A stretch of DNA of 39,716 nucleotides from Woeseiaceae bacterium (GCA_030066075.1 JASJCH010000003.1:1-39716), one strand, 5' to 3'; shown: positions 8,304 to 20,250, counted from the first letter of the stretch. The notes: generated by a model from the letters alone, not told the origin. Translations and numbers: made by a program.

Positions 8304-8732
8304 CTACTTGCAGGAAGACGGCAGGTAGACGTCGGAGATCACACCGCCGCTGGCGCAATCCCAGCTCAATGAACCGCCGTTACGCACTGCGGTCAACGTG
8401 ACGGTCTCACCATTGATTTCCGCGTTGGCATCGTTGCCAAACTGGACCGAGATAACCGCGCCGCTGACGGAGATCTCGCTGACGAATGAACCTGAATAGG
8501 CCGTCTCCGCTTCGAGCGCCGCATCGTCGTTATCGGTCGGGAATTGGCCATTGTCGTTCACGTACTCGGCAACAGCGGACTTCACCGGCGCGGTCAGGTT
8601 AAGGCCTTCGGCGACCTGGGCGCGTATGGAATAGCTGTTGTACATCGGCATGGCGATGGACGCCAGAATGCCGATAATCGCAACGACAATCATCAATTCA
8701 ATGAGCGTAAATCCGTTTTCCCTGGCGTTCAT
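8304..8732 (-). CDS. Type IV major pilin (PilA-like)
   Basis: A 142-residue prepilin. It has a short positive leader MNAREN followed by Gly7, the prepilin peptidase cleavage point, then [17 protein letters not shown], the conserved hydrophobic spine with Glu5 of the mature protein. Two Cys near the C-terminus (WDC and PSSCK) fit the disulfide D-loop of type IVa pilins. The start at 8732 is supported by AAGGA 7-8 bases upstream; the longer in-frame extension to 8852 would bury the leader. No pil assembly genes are adjacent. The 150 bases upstream lack the GG-N10-GC sigma-54 pattern common for pilA. It could be a major or a minor pilin; length and Cys pair favour major. Confidence 0.88.
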   Translation of the reverse strand: MNARENGFTLIELMIVVAIIGILASIAMPMYNSYSIRAQVAEGLNLTAPVKSAVAEYVNDNGQFPTDNDDAALEAETAYSGSFVSEISVSGAVISVQFGNDANAEINGETVTLTAVRNGGSLSWDCASGGVISDVYLPSSCK

Positions 8733-8827
8733 AGCAATATCCTTATGCTGCTTCGCGCAAACTGATAACTGGTTCACACGGCAATAGTGGACGAAAGTCC
8801 GGTTCGTTTCGTTGAAGTAGCTCACAT

Positions 8828-8855
8828 TTGTGTAGCCGCCGCGAAGTGACATAAT
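8828..8855 (+). promoter_or_regulatory. Candidate promoter of the Tat-exported oxidoreductase gene
   Basis: TTGTGT (8828-8833), a 16-bp spacer and CATAAT (8850-8855) would start a transcript about 80 bases before the ATG at 8943. The -35 is only half matched. It lies in the 210-bp gap 8733-8942 shared with divergent pilA, the longest gap in the window. I see no other clear element in that gap. Confidence 0.3.
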
Positions 8856-8942
8856 TCAGCCAGTCCTGGCCCGCGCTGACGATGCTTGTTACCGGAGCGC
8901 GGCAGCCGGCGTTATCACTTGCAGATTGACAGGGATACCTCT

Positions 8943-10064
8943 ATGACTTCGTTCAGCCTTCCGAGACGCCGGTTTCTCGGCGCCGCCGGCGTCGCTACAA
9001 TCGCTTCACTGTCGAGCGGCGTGTTCCTGGCCCAATCGCGAATCGCAGGAGCTCAGACCGTGAAAACACTCAGATGGGGCGTCGTTGGTACCGGCGGCAT
9101 CGCAAATTCCATGGCCCGCATGATCAAGATGGCCGACGGCGCGGAACTGGCCGCCGTCTCGAGCCGCCGCATGGAAACGGCGCGCGAGTATGCGGAAGCC
9201 CACGGCGTGCCTAACGCCTTCGATTCCTGGGAAGAGATGTGCGCCTCCGATGCGGTGGATGCGATCTACGTCGCCACCCCGACGAGCGTCCGGGAAAAGA
9301 TCTGCCTGGCGGCCGCCAACAACGGCAAGCACGTGCTCGGGGAGAAACCGTTCGCGAGCCTGCCGTCGGTCAAGCGAATTACCGCGGCGTGCCGCGACAA
9401 CAATGTCGCGTTCATGGACGGCACGCACTTCGTACATCACCCGCGCACCCACGATATCAAGGCCAACCGTGAAGCCAGGCTGGGTTTCGTCTGGTCGGTC
9501 GCCTCCGCGTTCCAGTTCAACCTCACCGACCGGGGCAACATCCGCTTCAACACCGAGCTGGAGCCGATGGGAGCTATCGGCGACGCCGGCTGGTACAACA
9601 TGCGCGCGGCCGTCGAGTATCTCCCGCCTGATGTCGTCCTCGACACCGTGAGCTCGCACCTGCGGCGCGACGCCGAGACCGGCGCCGCGATCAGCGGCAC
9701 GGGCGTGCTCGACTTCACGGACGGCTCGAGCTCCACCTGGAATTGCGGCTTCGACTCAGGCGCTGTCGTCATGGACCTGCGCATCACGGGCACCGACGGC
9801 GTCATCAATATCGATGACTTCCTGTCGCAGAACCAGGACGGCTCGGCCGATTTCCTGTATCGCAAGGGCGGCTGGGGGCGCGGAACGCGCGAGGACATCA
9901 CCATCCCGTCGGCCAAGCCGGGCGCGGCTTTGATGTTCGAGGACATGGCGGCTGCGGCAGCCGACCCCGCTTTGCGCGGCCAGTGGATGACGGCCACCGA
10001 GCGCACGCAGGCGCTGCTCGACGCCGCCTGGCTCGGCGCCCTGGATAGCGAGAAGAACGCCTAG
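8943..10064 (+). CDS. Tat-exported Gfo/Idh/MocA family oxidoreductase
   Basis: A 373-residue NAD(P)-dependent sugar or cyclitol oxidoreductase family member. The N-terminus has a twin-arginine signal (PRRRFLGAAG, residues 7-16) and a hydrophobic stretch ending near AGAQT. The nucleotide-binding motif GVVGTGGIA and the family motif GEKPFA, with its conserved Lys, follow. The ATG at 8943 keeps the Arg motif near the N-terminus and has AGGG upstream; an in-frame start at 8886 would bury it. Tat export means it folds with its cofactor before export, as known for Zymomonas glucose-fructose oxidoreductase. The substrate is unknown and no sugar genes are nearby. Its stop interlocks with that of rpoS at CTAG. 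Confidence 0.88.
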   Translation: MTSFSLPRRRFLGAAGVATIASLSSGVFLAQSRIAGAQTVKTLRWGVVGTGGIANSMARMIKMADGAELAAVSSRRMETAREYAEAHGVPNAFDSWEEMCASDAVDAIYVATPTSVREKICLAAANNGKHVLGEKPFASLPSVKRITAACRDNNVAFMDGTHFVHHPRTHDIKANREARLGFVWSVASAFQFNLTDRGNIRFNTELEPMGAIGDAGWYNMRAAVEYLPPDVVLDTVSSHLRRDAETGAAISGTGVLDFTDGSSSTWNCGFDSGAVVMDLRITGTDGVINIDDFLSQNQDGSADFLYRKGGWGRGTREDITIPSAKPGAALMFEDMAAAAADPALRGQWMTATERTQALLDAAWLGALDSEKNA

Positions 10065-10921
10065 TCGAGGATGACGTCGCCCGAGATGCCGTGACTCTCG
10101 ATCATGGCGCGCAGGGTCTTGAGCGCATCGAGCTGGATTTGACGGACGCGCTCACGCGTCACACCGATCTCCTGGCCGATCTGCTCGAGCGTGGCGCGGC
10201 GATAGCCGTGCAGGCCGAACCGTCGCTCCAGCACGGCCCTCTGCTTCGCTCCGAGCTGGGAGATCCATTCTTCTACCAGGTCTTCGACCCGGTCTTTGTG
10301 AGCGCGCCGTGACGGTTCGGCGCTGCGCCGCGCCTTGAGCCGGTCCACGGGCCCGTTCTCGTCCTCGCGGTGACAGGCTCGAATCGTCACGCGATTGTGC
10401 AGCGACAGCAGCCGCTCGACCTCTGCGACCTCCCGGCCGGTGTGCGTCGCAATCTCCGCGGCGGTGGGCTCGGTGTCCTGACGCTGGCGTAAGGTGCGCG
10501 CGGCGCGCAGGCAGGAGTTGATGTCCTTGATGATGTGGATGGGCAGCCGCACCGTGCCGGACTGGTTCATGATGGCGCGCTCTATCGTTTGCCGTATCCA
10601 CCAGGTGGCATACGTTGAGAAGCGAAAACCGCGCTCCGGATCGAATTTCTTGACGGCGTGGATCAGCCCCAGGTTACCTTCCTCGATGAGGTCCAGCAGC
10701 GGCAGACCGCGATTCAGGTAGCGACGGGCAATCTTGACCACCAGTCGCAGGTTGCTCTCGATCATGCGTTGCCGCGCGGCTTCGTCACCGCGCAGTGCAC
10801 GGCGCGCGTAGTGCTTTTCTTCGTCCGCAGTCAGGAGTGGCGAGATGCCGATCTCGCTGAGGTAGATCCGTGTCGGGTCGCTCGAATGGCCGCCGACCTT
10901 GTTGTCATGACCTTGCCGCAC
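10061..10921 (-). CDS. rpoS: RNA polymerase sigma factor RpoS, with a divergent sigma finger
   Basis: Stationary-phase/general stress sigma factor. Region 1.2 (DPTRIYLSEIG, 15-25), region 2 (RMIESNLRLVVKIARRY, then DLIEEGNLGLIHAV and FSTYATWWIRQ), region 3 and the region 4.2 helix-turn-helix (246-268, VTRERVRQIQ) are all present. At 286 residues it is about 44 shorter than E. coli RpoS, mostly at the N-terminus. Residues about 179-206, where RpoS proteins normally carry an acidic sigma finger (SVDxxLGxDSxxxLLDxLxD), read RACHREDENGPVDRLKARR, with Arg in place of acidic residues. The start is GTG at 10921 with AGGGGG before it. It follows nlpD, the standard nlpD-rpoS arrangement; in E. coli the main rpoS promoter lies inside nlpD. 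Confidence 0.93.
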   Translation of the reverse strand: MRQGHDNKVGGHSSDPTRIYLSEIGISPLLTADEEKHYARRALRGDEAARQRMIESNLRLVVKIARRYLNRGLPLLDLIEEGNLGLIHAVKKFDPERGFRFSTYATWWIRQTIERAIMNQSGTVRLPIHIIKDINSCLRAARTLRQRQDTEPTAAEIATHTGREVAEVERLLSLHNRVTIRACHREDENGPVDRLKARRSAEPSRRAHKDRVEDLVEEWISQLGAKQRAVLERRFGLHGYRRATLEQIGQEIGVTRERVRQIQLDALKTLRAMIESHGISGDVILD

Positions 10922-10951
10922 AGTACCCCCTGCGTCGCAAGGGGCAACCCG

Positions 10952-11620
10952 TTATCTCCCCGGCAAGAACTGCCGCGGGTTAACCGGCTTGCCGTTGCGC
11001 CTGATCTCGAAATGCAGCCGCGCCTTGCGTTCCGGCCCCTCTCCCATGGTCGCTATGCGCTGGCCCTTATTGATTGCTTCGCCCTCTTTCACCAGCAGCG
11101 ACGCGTTGTACCCGTAGGCACTGAGGTAGGTGTCGTTATGTTTGATGATAATAAGCTGCCCGTAACCGATCAGTCCACTGCCGGCGTAGACCACGCGGCC
11201 GGACGCCGCAGCAGTTATGGACTGGCCAGCCTTACCGTCGATCAGGATGCCAGTGCCGGTACCGGGTTTTCCGCCGAATTCGACACTGACCCGCCCACTC
11301 GTCGGCCAGGTCCAGGGCGGCGGCGGCTGGGTCGGGACTTTCGGTAACGACTTCGGCGCGGGCCGGCTCGAGCTGCCTCTCGGCGCCGCGGCAGCCGCGG
11401 ACGATGGCGTCAGGTAGATGACGTCGCCCGGGTGGATCAGCGAGCCGTCACCCAGCTTGTTCCAGCGTGCAAGGTCCTGCGGGTCCTTGCCGTAACGCCA
11501 GGCAATGGAGAACAGCGTCTCGCCGCCGCGCACGATGTGCGCATTGGGATCATAGGCGTTGCGTGGCGCGCCGCAGGCGGCCAGCAGGCAAGCGAAGACG
11601 ACGATCGCGACGGCCCGCAT
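10952..11620 (-). CDS. nlpD: NlpD-like lipoprotein, LysM plus degenerate M23 domain
   Basis: An outer-membrane lipoprotein that activates septal murein amidases, by homology to NlpD. Parts: lipoprotein signal with lipobox LAAC (Cys16; Gly at +2 fits outer-membrane sorting), LysM domain (about 30-72), Pro/Ser-rich linker (about 75-103), then an M23/LytM domain (about 105-222). The M23 zinc ligands are incomplete: the first His is replaced (GTGILIDG) and YGYN stands where active enzymes have a YxHL-type His. Only the final LHFEIR remains, so this is a regulator and not a hydrolase. The start at 11620 forms TGATG with the yqaA stop; a longer start at 11638 is possible. rpoS follows after 30 bp. 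Confidence 0.92.
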   Translation of the reverse strand: MRAVAIVVFACLLAACGAPRNAYDPNAHIVRGGETLFSIAWRYGKDPQDLARWNKLGDGSLIHPGDVIYLTPSSAAAAAPRGSSSRPAPKSLPKVPTQPPPPWTWPTSGRVSVEFGGKPGTGTGILIDGKAGQSITAAASGRVVYAGSGLIGYGQLIIIKHNDTYLSAYGYNASLLVKEGEAINKGQRIATMGEGPERKARLHFEIRRNGKPVNPRQFLPGR

Positions 11621-12207
11621 CAGCCACGAACCATCCACCAGACAAGAATCGCAATCACGATAATCGCACTGACGATCCAGCCGATTCGCTCGACATGCTG
11701 TTTGAGTGTGTCTTCAAGCTTGTCGCCACCGAGAACCACGAGTCCCGCGACCAGGAAAAAACGTGCACCACGGCCGATGATGGAACCAATGATGAACACG
11801 GGCAGATTCATGACCGCGACGCCTGCGGCGATAGTGAAGACTTTGTATGGCAACGGCGAAAAACCGGCGATGAAGATAACCCAGATTCCGTATTTATCCA
11901 GCGCTTCACGGCTGGCTTCGTAGTCGTCCCAGAAACGTGATTCCGATAACCATGGCTGGATCAGGTCAAACGCCCCGTAGCCGATGGCGTAGCCGGCTAG
12001 CCCGCCGATTACCGAGAAGATGGCCGCGATAGCTGCGAATCGCCACGCCTTTGACCGGTCTGCAAGGCACATCGGTGCCAGCATGACGTCGACCGGAATC
12101 GGGAAGAAGGACGATTCGGCAAAACTCATCGCAGCAAGGTAACGCTCCGCGTAGCGATGGCGGGACCACTCGATAACGCGGTCGTAAAGCGGGCCGAACA
12201 GCTTCAT
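11620..12207 (-). CDS. yqaA: YqaA family (DedA/VTT-like) inner-membrane protein
   Basis: A 195-residue multi-pass membrane protein. Near the N-terminus is the [19 protein letters not shown] segment, typical of the family (acidic residue followed by a proline-containing re-entrant loop), and later [13 protein letters not shown] with a conserved Arg/Lys pattern. DedA-type proteins are linked to lipid scrambling and proton-dependent transport; the precise role of the YqaA branch is unknown. It overlaps pcm upstream (ATGA) and nlpD downstream (TGATG). The order surE-pcm-yqaA-nlpD-rpoS is shared with Xanthomonadales. Confidence 0.88.
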   Translation of the reverse strand: MKLFGPLYDRVIEWSRHRYAERYLAAMSFAESSFFPIPVDVMLAPMCLADRSKAWRFAAIAAIFSVIGGLAGYAIGYGAFDLIQPWLSESRFWDDYEASREALDKYGIWVIFIAGFSPLPYKVFTIAAGVAVMNLPVFIIGSIIGRGARFFLVAGLVVLGGDKLEDTLKQHVERIGWIVSAIIVIAILVWWMVRG

Positions 12208-12833
12208 TTGCCGTGCACGAGCGGAACGAAACTGACCGCGCCCAATGACACTTCCTCGAAGTGATCGTCCCTGCGCGTGACCTGCAGCAGGTCCTGGTAG
12301 CCGGTGCGACCGACCGGGATGATCATGCGCGCGCCGGGAGCGAGCTGCTGCAACAGCTTCTCCGGCAACGTGTCCGCGGCCGCCGCAACGATAATGCCGT
12401 CATAGGGCGCGTACTTGGGCCAGCCCTCCCAGCCGTCGCCGGGTCGAAACTGGACGTTGTAAATGTCGAGGTCATAAAGCCGCTGCCGCGTCTTGCGCAT
12501 CAATTCGGGAATGCGCTCGACCGTGTAGATCTTTTTCACGAACGGCGCGAGCACCGCCGTCTGGTAGCCGCAGCCGGTCCCGATCTCGAGGACCGTCTCG
12601 CCGTCAAAACCGTCGAGCAACGCCTCGGTCATCCTGGCCACCACCCAGGGCTGGCTGATGGTCTGCCCAAGGCCGATAGGCAGCGCCGTATCTTCGTAGG
12701 CGCGGCTCGCCAGGGCCTCGTCCACGAACAGGTGTCGCGGCACGTTGCGAATCTGCTCGAGCACGGCCTCGTTGCGGATGCCGTTGTCCCTGAGGCGCTG
12801 CACGAGCCTGTCGCGCGTACGCTGCGACGTCAT
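12204..12833 (-). CDS. pcm: Protein-L-isoaspartate O-methyltransferase
   Basis: Repairs damaged proteins by methylating L-isoaspartyl residues with S-adenosylmethionine. Seen: the family-specific [15 protein letters not shown] and SAM-binding motif [14 protein letters not shown], with the C-terminal FVPLVHG. I chose the ATG at 12833 (209 residues) because [10 protein letters not shown] matches the usual N-terminus of gammaproteobacterial Pcm proteins and GAGGG lies 7-11 bases upstream. A GTG at 12869 that overlaps the surE stop would give 221 residues and cannot be excluded. Its partner in the operon, surE, is also a stress/stationary-phase gene. Confidence 0.95.
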   Translation of the reverse strand: MTSQRTRDRLVQRLRDNGIRNEAVLEQIRNVPRHLFVDEALASRAYEDTALPIGLGQTISQPWVVARMTEALLDGFDGETVLEIGTGCGYQTAVLAPFVKKIYTVERIPELMRKTRQRLYDLDIYNVQFRPGDGWEGWPKYAPYDGIIVAAAADTLPEKLLQQLAPGARMIIPVGRTGYQDLLQVTRRDDHFEEVSLGAVSFVPLVHGK

Positions 12834-12861
12834 GCCGATGCCCTCGATGTTCGGGCGCAAC

Positions 12862-13608
12862 TTAGTCACGGCGCAGCCAGTCTTCCACCTGCGCCAGGGC
12901 CTCGTGTCGGGTCAGGTCGATCTTGAGCGGCGTAATCGCGGCGGCGCCCTGTTCCAGCGCGTGGAAATCGGTGCCTTCGCCCGACTCGGCGCTATCGCCG
13001 GCCGGCCCCACCCAGTAGATCGTGCGGCCGTGGGGATCTGTCGACTTCACGACCGGTTCCGACTTGTGGCGGAAACCCAGGCGACACACGCGAACACCCT
13101 TGAGTTCGGCGAACGGTACGTCGGGCACGTTGACGTTAAAGATGAACTCCTTGGGCAGCGGTTCCTTCTCGAGCCGCTGCACGAGGTCCACGGCAACGCG
13201 GGCCGCGGTATCGAAATGCCGTAGCCGATGCCCGACCAGGGATACGGCGATCGTCGGGAAACCGAGAAAACGCCCCTCCATCGCGGCTGCGACGGTGCCC
13301 GAATAGATCACGTCATCGCCGAGGTTGGCGCCGTGGTTGATGCCGGATACGACCAGGTCGGGCTCCTCCTCGAGGAAACCGGTAAGGGCCAGGTGAACGC
13401 AGTCCGACGGGGTGCCGTTCACGCGGTAACGGTTCTCGGCCACCTTCGCAATTCGCAGCGGGTCAGTAAGCGTCAGGGAGTTGCTGGCTGCCGAGCGATT
13501 GCGGTCGGGAGCGACCACGACGACATCCGCAATCTCTGCGAGCGCGTCGGTCAGGACATTGATTCCGGTGGCCAGGTAGCCGTCGTCGTTGCTAACGAGG
13601 ATTCTCAT
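12862..13608 (-). CDS. surE: 5'/3'-nucleotidase SurE (stationary-phase survival protein)
   Basis: A metal-dependent phosphatase acting on nucleoside 5'- and 3'-monophosphates and exopolyphosphate. It has the N-terminal metal motif NDDGY (residues 7-11) and [19 protein letters not shown], which includes the conserved Asn and catalytic-site residues. Length is 248 residues, usual for the family. The start is ATG at 13608; the reading frame is open further upstream but no homologous sequence lies there. It is first in surE-pcm-yqaA-nlpD-rpoS and divergent from the Smr gene. Confidence 0.96.
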   Translation of the reverse strand: MRILVSNDDGYLATGINVLTDALAEIADVVVVAPDRNRSAASNSLTLTDPLRIAKVAENRYRVNGTPSDCVHLALTGFLEEEPDLVVSGINHGANLGDDVIYSGTVAAAMEGRFLGFPTIAVSLVGHRLRHFDTAARVAVDLVQRLEKEPLPKEFIFNVNVPDVPFAELKGVRVCRLGFRHKSEPVVKSTDPHGRTIYWVGPAGDSAESGEGTDFHALEQGAAAITPLKIDLTRHEALAQVEDWLRRD

Positions 13609-13625
13609 GAAACTCGGTCGGTGAT

Positions 13626-13653
13626 TTGCGCCTCGAGGTGGGCTCACTATACT
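13626..13653 (+). promoter_or_regulatory. Promoter of the Smr gene with a -10 symmetric for surE
   Basis: TTGCGC (13626-13631), 16-bp spacer and TATACT (13648-13653) form a good sigma-70 promoter toward the Smr gene, with a leader of about 30 bases. On the other strand the same TATA core reads TATAGT (13651-13646), which could serve as a -10 toward surE at a similar distance. The reverse -35 is poor. Confidence 0.5.
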
Positions 13654-13690
13654 GAATGTTTTCCCCGCGCCATAGCCTGAGAAATCCGAC

Positions 13691-14224
13691 ATGACCGACG
13701 ACGAAGTGGAGCATTTTCGCCGTTCGATGTCAGACGCCCGCCCGCTTAAATCGGGTGAGCGCGTCCCCGAACCGAAGAAGAAGCCGCCGCCGAAGGCGCG
13801 CTTCTCGCGTGCGGACGAAGATAAGGTGCTCAGGGAGAGCCTCGAAGACGACATCGACACGATGGAGGCCGCCAACGCCGAGAGCATGCGTTACCACCGG
13901 CCGCACGTGGGCAAGCGCACGATGCGACGCCTGGCCCGCGGCAAGTACGCCGTGCAGGCCGAGATCGACCTGCACGGCATGACCGTGGCCGAGGCGCGCC
14001 CGCGACTTGCCGATTTCATCGACTATTCGATCAAGCAGGGCCTGACCTGCGTGCGCATCGTGCACGGCAAGGGCCTGGGCTCGGGGCATCGAGGCCCGGT
14101 ACTGAAAAGTGCGGTCAATCGCTGGCTGCGTAAATGGGAATCGGTGCTGGCGTTCGTATCCGCACGGCAGGTGGACGGCGGTACGGGCGCCGTATACGTG
14201 CTGCTCGACCGTGGGGATATCTAG
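13691..14224 (+). CDS. Smr-domain protein (SmrA/SmrB-like endonuclease family)
   Basis: A 177-residue protein. It has a charged N-terminal half, rich in Lys, Pro and Asp/Glu (1-85), then an Smr domain with [10 protein letters not shown] (about 94-103) and [19 protein letters not shown] and HGKG are the nuclease-type motifs. E. coli SmrB cleaves mRNA at collided ribosomes; DNA nicking has been reported for other members. Which role applies here cannot be told from sequence. It is divergent from surE, with a clear promoter at 13626-13653, and is followed by a binding-protein gene 51 bp later. Confidence 0.9.
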   Translation: MTDDEVEHFRRSMSDARPLKSGERVPEPKKKPPPKARFSRADEDKVLRESLEDDIDTMEAANAESMRYHRPHVGKRTMRRLARGKYAVQAEIDLHGMTVAEARPRLADFIDYSIKQGLTCVRIVHGKGLGSGHRGPVLKSAVNRWLRKWESVLAFVSARQVDGGTGAVYVLLDRGDI

Positions 14225-14240
14225 AACCCGGCTCGGCATT

Positions 14241-14249
14241 TGTTATGCT
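14241..14249 (+). promoter_or_regulatory. Candidate extended -10 for the binding-protein gene
   Basis: TGT followed by TATGCT (14244-14249) is an extended -10 about 26 bases before the ATG at 14276. No -35 is recognised. Weak candidate. Confidence 0.28.
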
Positions 14250-14275
14250 GCGGTCGACCAACGTGGAGAAAAACA

Positions 14276-15151
14276 ATGAGCCATCGCGCCTGTTCCGTTC
14301 CGCTTTACCTCGCCGCAATTTTCCTGTTAACCGGTCTGAGCGCGGCGGCCGAAGCCGCGGAAGGCACTCTCGACAAGGTCGGCAGGACCGGCGAATTCGT
14401 CATCGGCTATCGCGCTGACGCCAGCCCGTTGTCCTATGAGAACGCCGATGGCATGCCGTCAGGCTACTCGGTCGATATCTGCCGCCGGATCGCCGCCGCC
14501 GTCAACGCATACTTCCCGGACAAGAGCATCGAGACCAAGTTCAAGCGTATCCCGGCCGATCAGCGCATATCGGCAGTTGTTAATGGTGAGATCGACATCG
14601 AGTGCGGATCGACGACGATCACGCTGACCCGAAAGGAGCAGGTCGACTTCTCGCTGCCCACGTTTGTCACCGGCGCCAGCGTGATGACGCTGGCCGCAGC
14701 CGGCATCCAGGGCATATCGGGCCTCGCCGGCAAGAAGATCGGCGTCGCGAAAGGCACGACGACCGTCGAGGAATTGCAGGCGTATCTCGACGACCAGCTT
14801 ATCGATGCGGAGGTCGTGATCGTCGAGGACAGGGACGTTGGCAAGCGCATGCTGGACCGCGGCGAGATCGACGCGTTGGCATCCGACCAGATCGTACTCA
14901 TCGGCCAGATCATCGAGTCGATCGAACCGAGGCGCTACGCGCTGGACAACGAGATCTTCTCGTACGAGCCCTACGGCCTCGTCCTCCGTCGCAACGACGC
15001 CGACTTCCGCCTGGTCGTGAACCGCTCCATCGCCAAGCTCTATCGCAGCGGCGCGCACGCCGACATTTTCTACAAATGGATCGGCCGTATCGGCATCGAC
15101 GTGCCGCCGATCCTCGCTGCGATGTACCAGCTGAACGCGATCCCGGAATAG
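14276..15151 (+). CDS. Periplasmic amino-acid-binding protein, GltI (glutamate/aspartate) type
   Basis: A 291-residue ABC-transporter solute-binding protein (SBP family 3). It has a Sec signal peptide (about 1-26, ending AAEAA). The start of the mature domain, FVIGYRADASPLSYEN, and the ECGSTTITLTRKEQVDFS stretch resemble E. coli GltI (FECGSTTNN...). This suggests dicarboxylic amino acids, but specificity is inferred. The ATG at 14276 has GGAG upstream. No permease or ATPase gene is next to it, so either it works with a distant transporter or it has a sensing or other role. It is convergent with truD, with only 24 bp between the ends and no terminator seen. Confidence 0.85.
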   Translation: MSHRACSVPLYLAAIFLLTGLSAAAEAAEGTLDKVGRTGEFVIGYRADASPLSYENADGMPSGYSVDICRRIAAAVNAYFPDKSIETKFKRIPADQRISAVVNGEIDIECGSTTITLTRKEQVDFSLPTFVTGASVMTLAAAGIQGISGLAGKKIGVAKGTTTVEELQAYLDDQLIDAEVVIVEDRDVGKRMLDRGEIDALASDQIVLIGQIIESIEPRRYALDNEIFSYEPYGLVLRRNDADFRLVVNRSIAKLYRSGAHADIFYKWIGRIGIDVPPILAAMYQLNAIPE

Positions 15152-15175
15152 GTGCAACGACCGGGCGACGCAGCG

Positions 15176-16135
15176 TCACTTCTCCGGACGCAGCGAGGTA
15201 AAACCGACAACCTCGCGCAGGACGGACGTCGCGAAACTGCCCTTGCCCAGGCGAAATTCAATCCACAGCGCGTCCGGGGCGAGCTCCCATTCGAGGCCGG
15301 TCACGCGCATGCGCAAAGGCCGGCTTGCGGCCTTGACGCCAGCGGCCTCGAGCGCCGGCAACGCGCCGCACGGGTGAACGTCCAGGTCCGCACAACGTTG
15401 TTCCAGCTCGGGGGTCACCTCGTCAACGTCGAAGACGCTGCCGCTGCCATCGAGATTGGCGACGTCCCCGGGGAGCAGACGGTTCCAGGTGCCCTCCACG
15501 ACGCGGGCAGCAAGCGCGTTGTTGAATTGCAACGAGCGCACGGCTGAGAGGCCGATGCTGCGCTGATTCCGCGAGACCCGGCGCCCCGCGAGCACGGCCT
15601 CACCCAGCGCGACATTACCGCCGTCGCGCCCGAAGCGCTGTTCCCCGAAGTAATTGGGCACGCCCTGCCCGGCGAGTACCTGTAGCCGCTCGACGAGTTC
15701 ATCGCGATGCGTCCGGACATCGTCACCGCGCAAGGCAATGCAGAAGGTGTTGCCCCGGTGTGCGCCCCGCTTGAGCTTGCGCAGATGCCTGTGCTGCTCC
15801 AGCAGCGTCACGCCCTCGACGTCGAGCACACCCCAGTCCGTACCCTCGCCGGAGGGGCGACGGACGCTGAACCATTGCCGCGTGACGGCATGCCGATCCT
15901 TGAGCCCGGCATAACCGACATCCCTGGCCGGAACATCCGCATGGCGGGCCAGCTGCCTGGCAACCCACTCGGTGTTGGCGCCGGTCTTCTCGATATACAG
16001 CCAGTCGTGCTCACCGTCGTCACTGAACTCGATGTGGAGCACTTCGGTGACCCGGAAATCGGCTGGCTCGCCGCGTATCCGGCAGGCACACACGGGCGCG
16101 CCGCTGGCGCGCGCCCAGTCGGGTAAGGTGGTCAA
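15176..16135 (-). CDS. truD: tRNA pseudouridine(13) synthase TruD
   Basis: Converts U13 to pseudouridine in tRNA-Glu. The catalytic motif GYAGLKDRHAVTRQWFS holds Asp80, the same number as in E. coli. VPNYFGEQRFGR and the C-terminal EWELAPDALWIEFRLGKGSF segment are also typical. Length is 319 residues. The only plausible start is TTG at 16135, just 8 bp after the ftsB stop. In E. coli, Pseudomonas and Xanthomonas, ispD and/or ispF lie between ftsB and truD; both are absent here. Confidence 0.95.
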   Translation of the reverse strand: MTTLPDWARASGAPVCACRIRGEPADFRVTEVLHIEFSDDGEHDWLYIEKTGANTEWVARQLARHADVPARDVGYAGLKDRHAVTRQWFSVRRPSGEGTDWGVLDVEGVTLLEQHRHLRKLKRGAHRGNTFCIALRGDDVRTHRDELVERLQVLAGQGVPNYFGEQRFGRDGGNVALGEAVLAGRRVSRNQRSIGLSAVRSLQFNNALAARVVEGTWNRLLPGDVANLDGSGSVFDVDEVTPELEQRCADLDVHPCGALPALEAAGVKAASRPLRMRVTGLEWELAPDALWIEFRLGKGSFATSVLREVVGFTSLRPEK

Positions 16136-16143
16136 GGGTGACG

Positions 16144-16437
16144 CTAGTGCGCCGCGTCAGCGACGGGCACGACCTGGTAGAAGGTTTCGTCGGGGCCGAT
16201 CATACCGAGGTCGGTGCGCGCCCGCTCTTCGGCGGCCTCGTGGCTACGCTTGAGGTTGACGACTTCCGCATCGAGCGCCTGGTTACGCGCGCGCAGCGCC
16301 TCGTTCTGTTCAATCTGCTCGGAGACTGCGGCCCGCAGGCTACGGGTCTTGGCATAGCCCGAGTCCGAGAACCACAGCTGCCCCTGCAGGGTCAGCGCAA
16401 TGGCTCCCAGCATCACCAGTATCCAGCGTGCATTCAC
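16144..16437 (-). CDS. ftsB: Cell division protein FtsB
   Basis: A small bitopic inner-membrane protein of the FtsQLB complex at the division septum. At 97 residues it has one N-terminal membrane segment (about 4-22), a coiled coil (about 30-72, EQIEQNEALRARNQALDAEV) and the conserved C-terminal EERARTDLGMIGPDETFYQVV, which matches the EERARNELSM...ETFYRLV of E. coli. It is 19 bp after eno and 8 bp before truD. Confidence 0.95.
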   Translation of the reverse strand: MNARWILVMLGAIALTLQGQLWFSDSGYAKTRSLRAAVSEQIEQNEALRARNQALDAEVVNLKRSHEAAEERARTDLGMIGPDETFYQVVPVADAAH

Positions 16438-16456
16438 CCCAATTCTTCCCCAAGCG

Positions 16457-20249
<3,793 letters not shown>

Positions 20250-20250
20250 T

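Noticed and set aside
8733..8852. Longer pilin starting at 8852
   Set aside because: It would put 40 residues before the prepilin leader, whereas the ATG at 8732 has a good AAGGA and the standard short leader.
8733..8885. Sigma-54 promoter upstream of pilA
   Set aside because: No GG-N10-GC pattern with flanking TGGCAC/TTGCA similarity was found in the 150 bases before the start.
10304..10387. Double frameshift within rpoS as the cause of the odd sigma finger
   Set aside because: The alternative frames of this stretch do not restore the acidic finger motif, and the length of the segment matches other RpoS proteins to within two residues.
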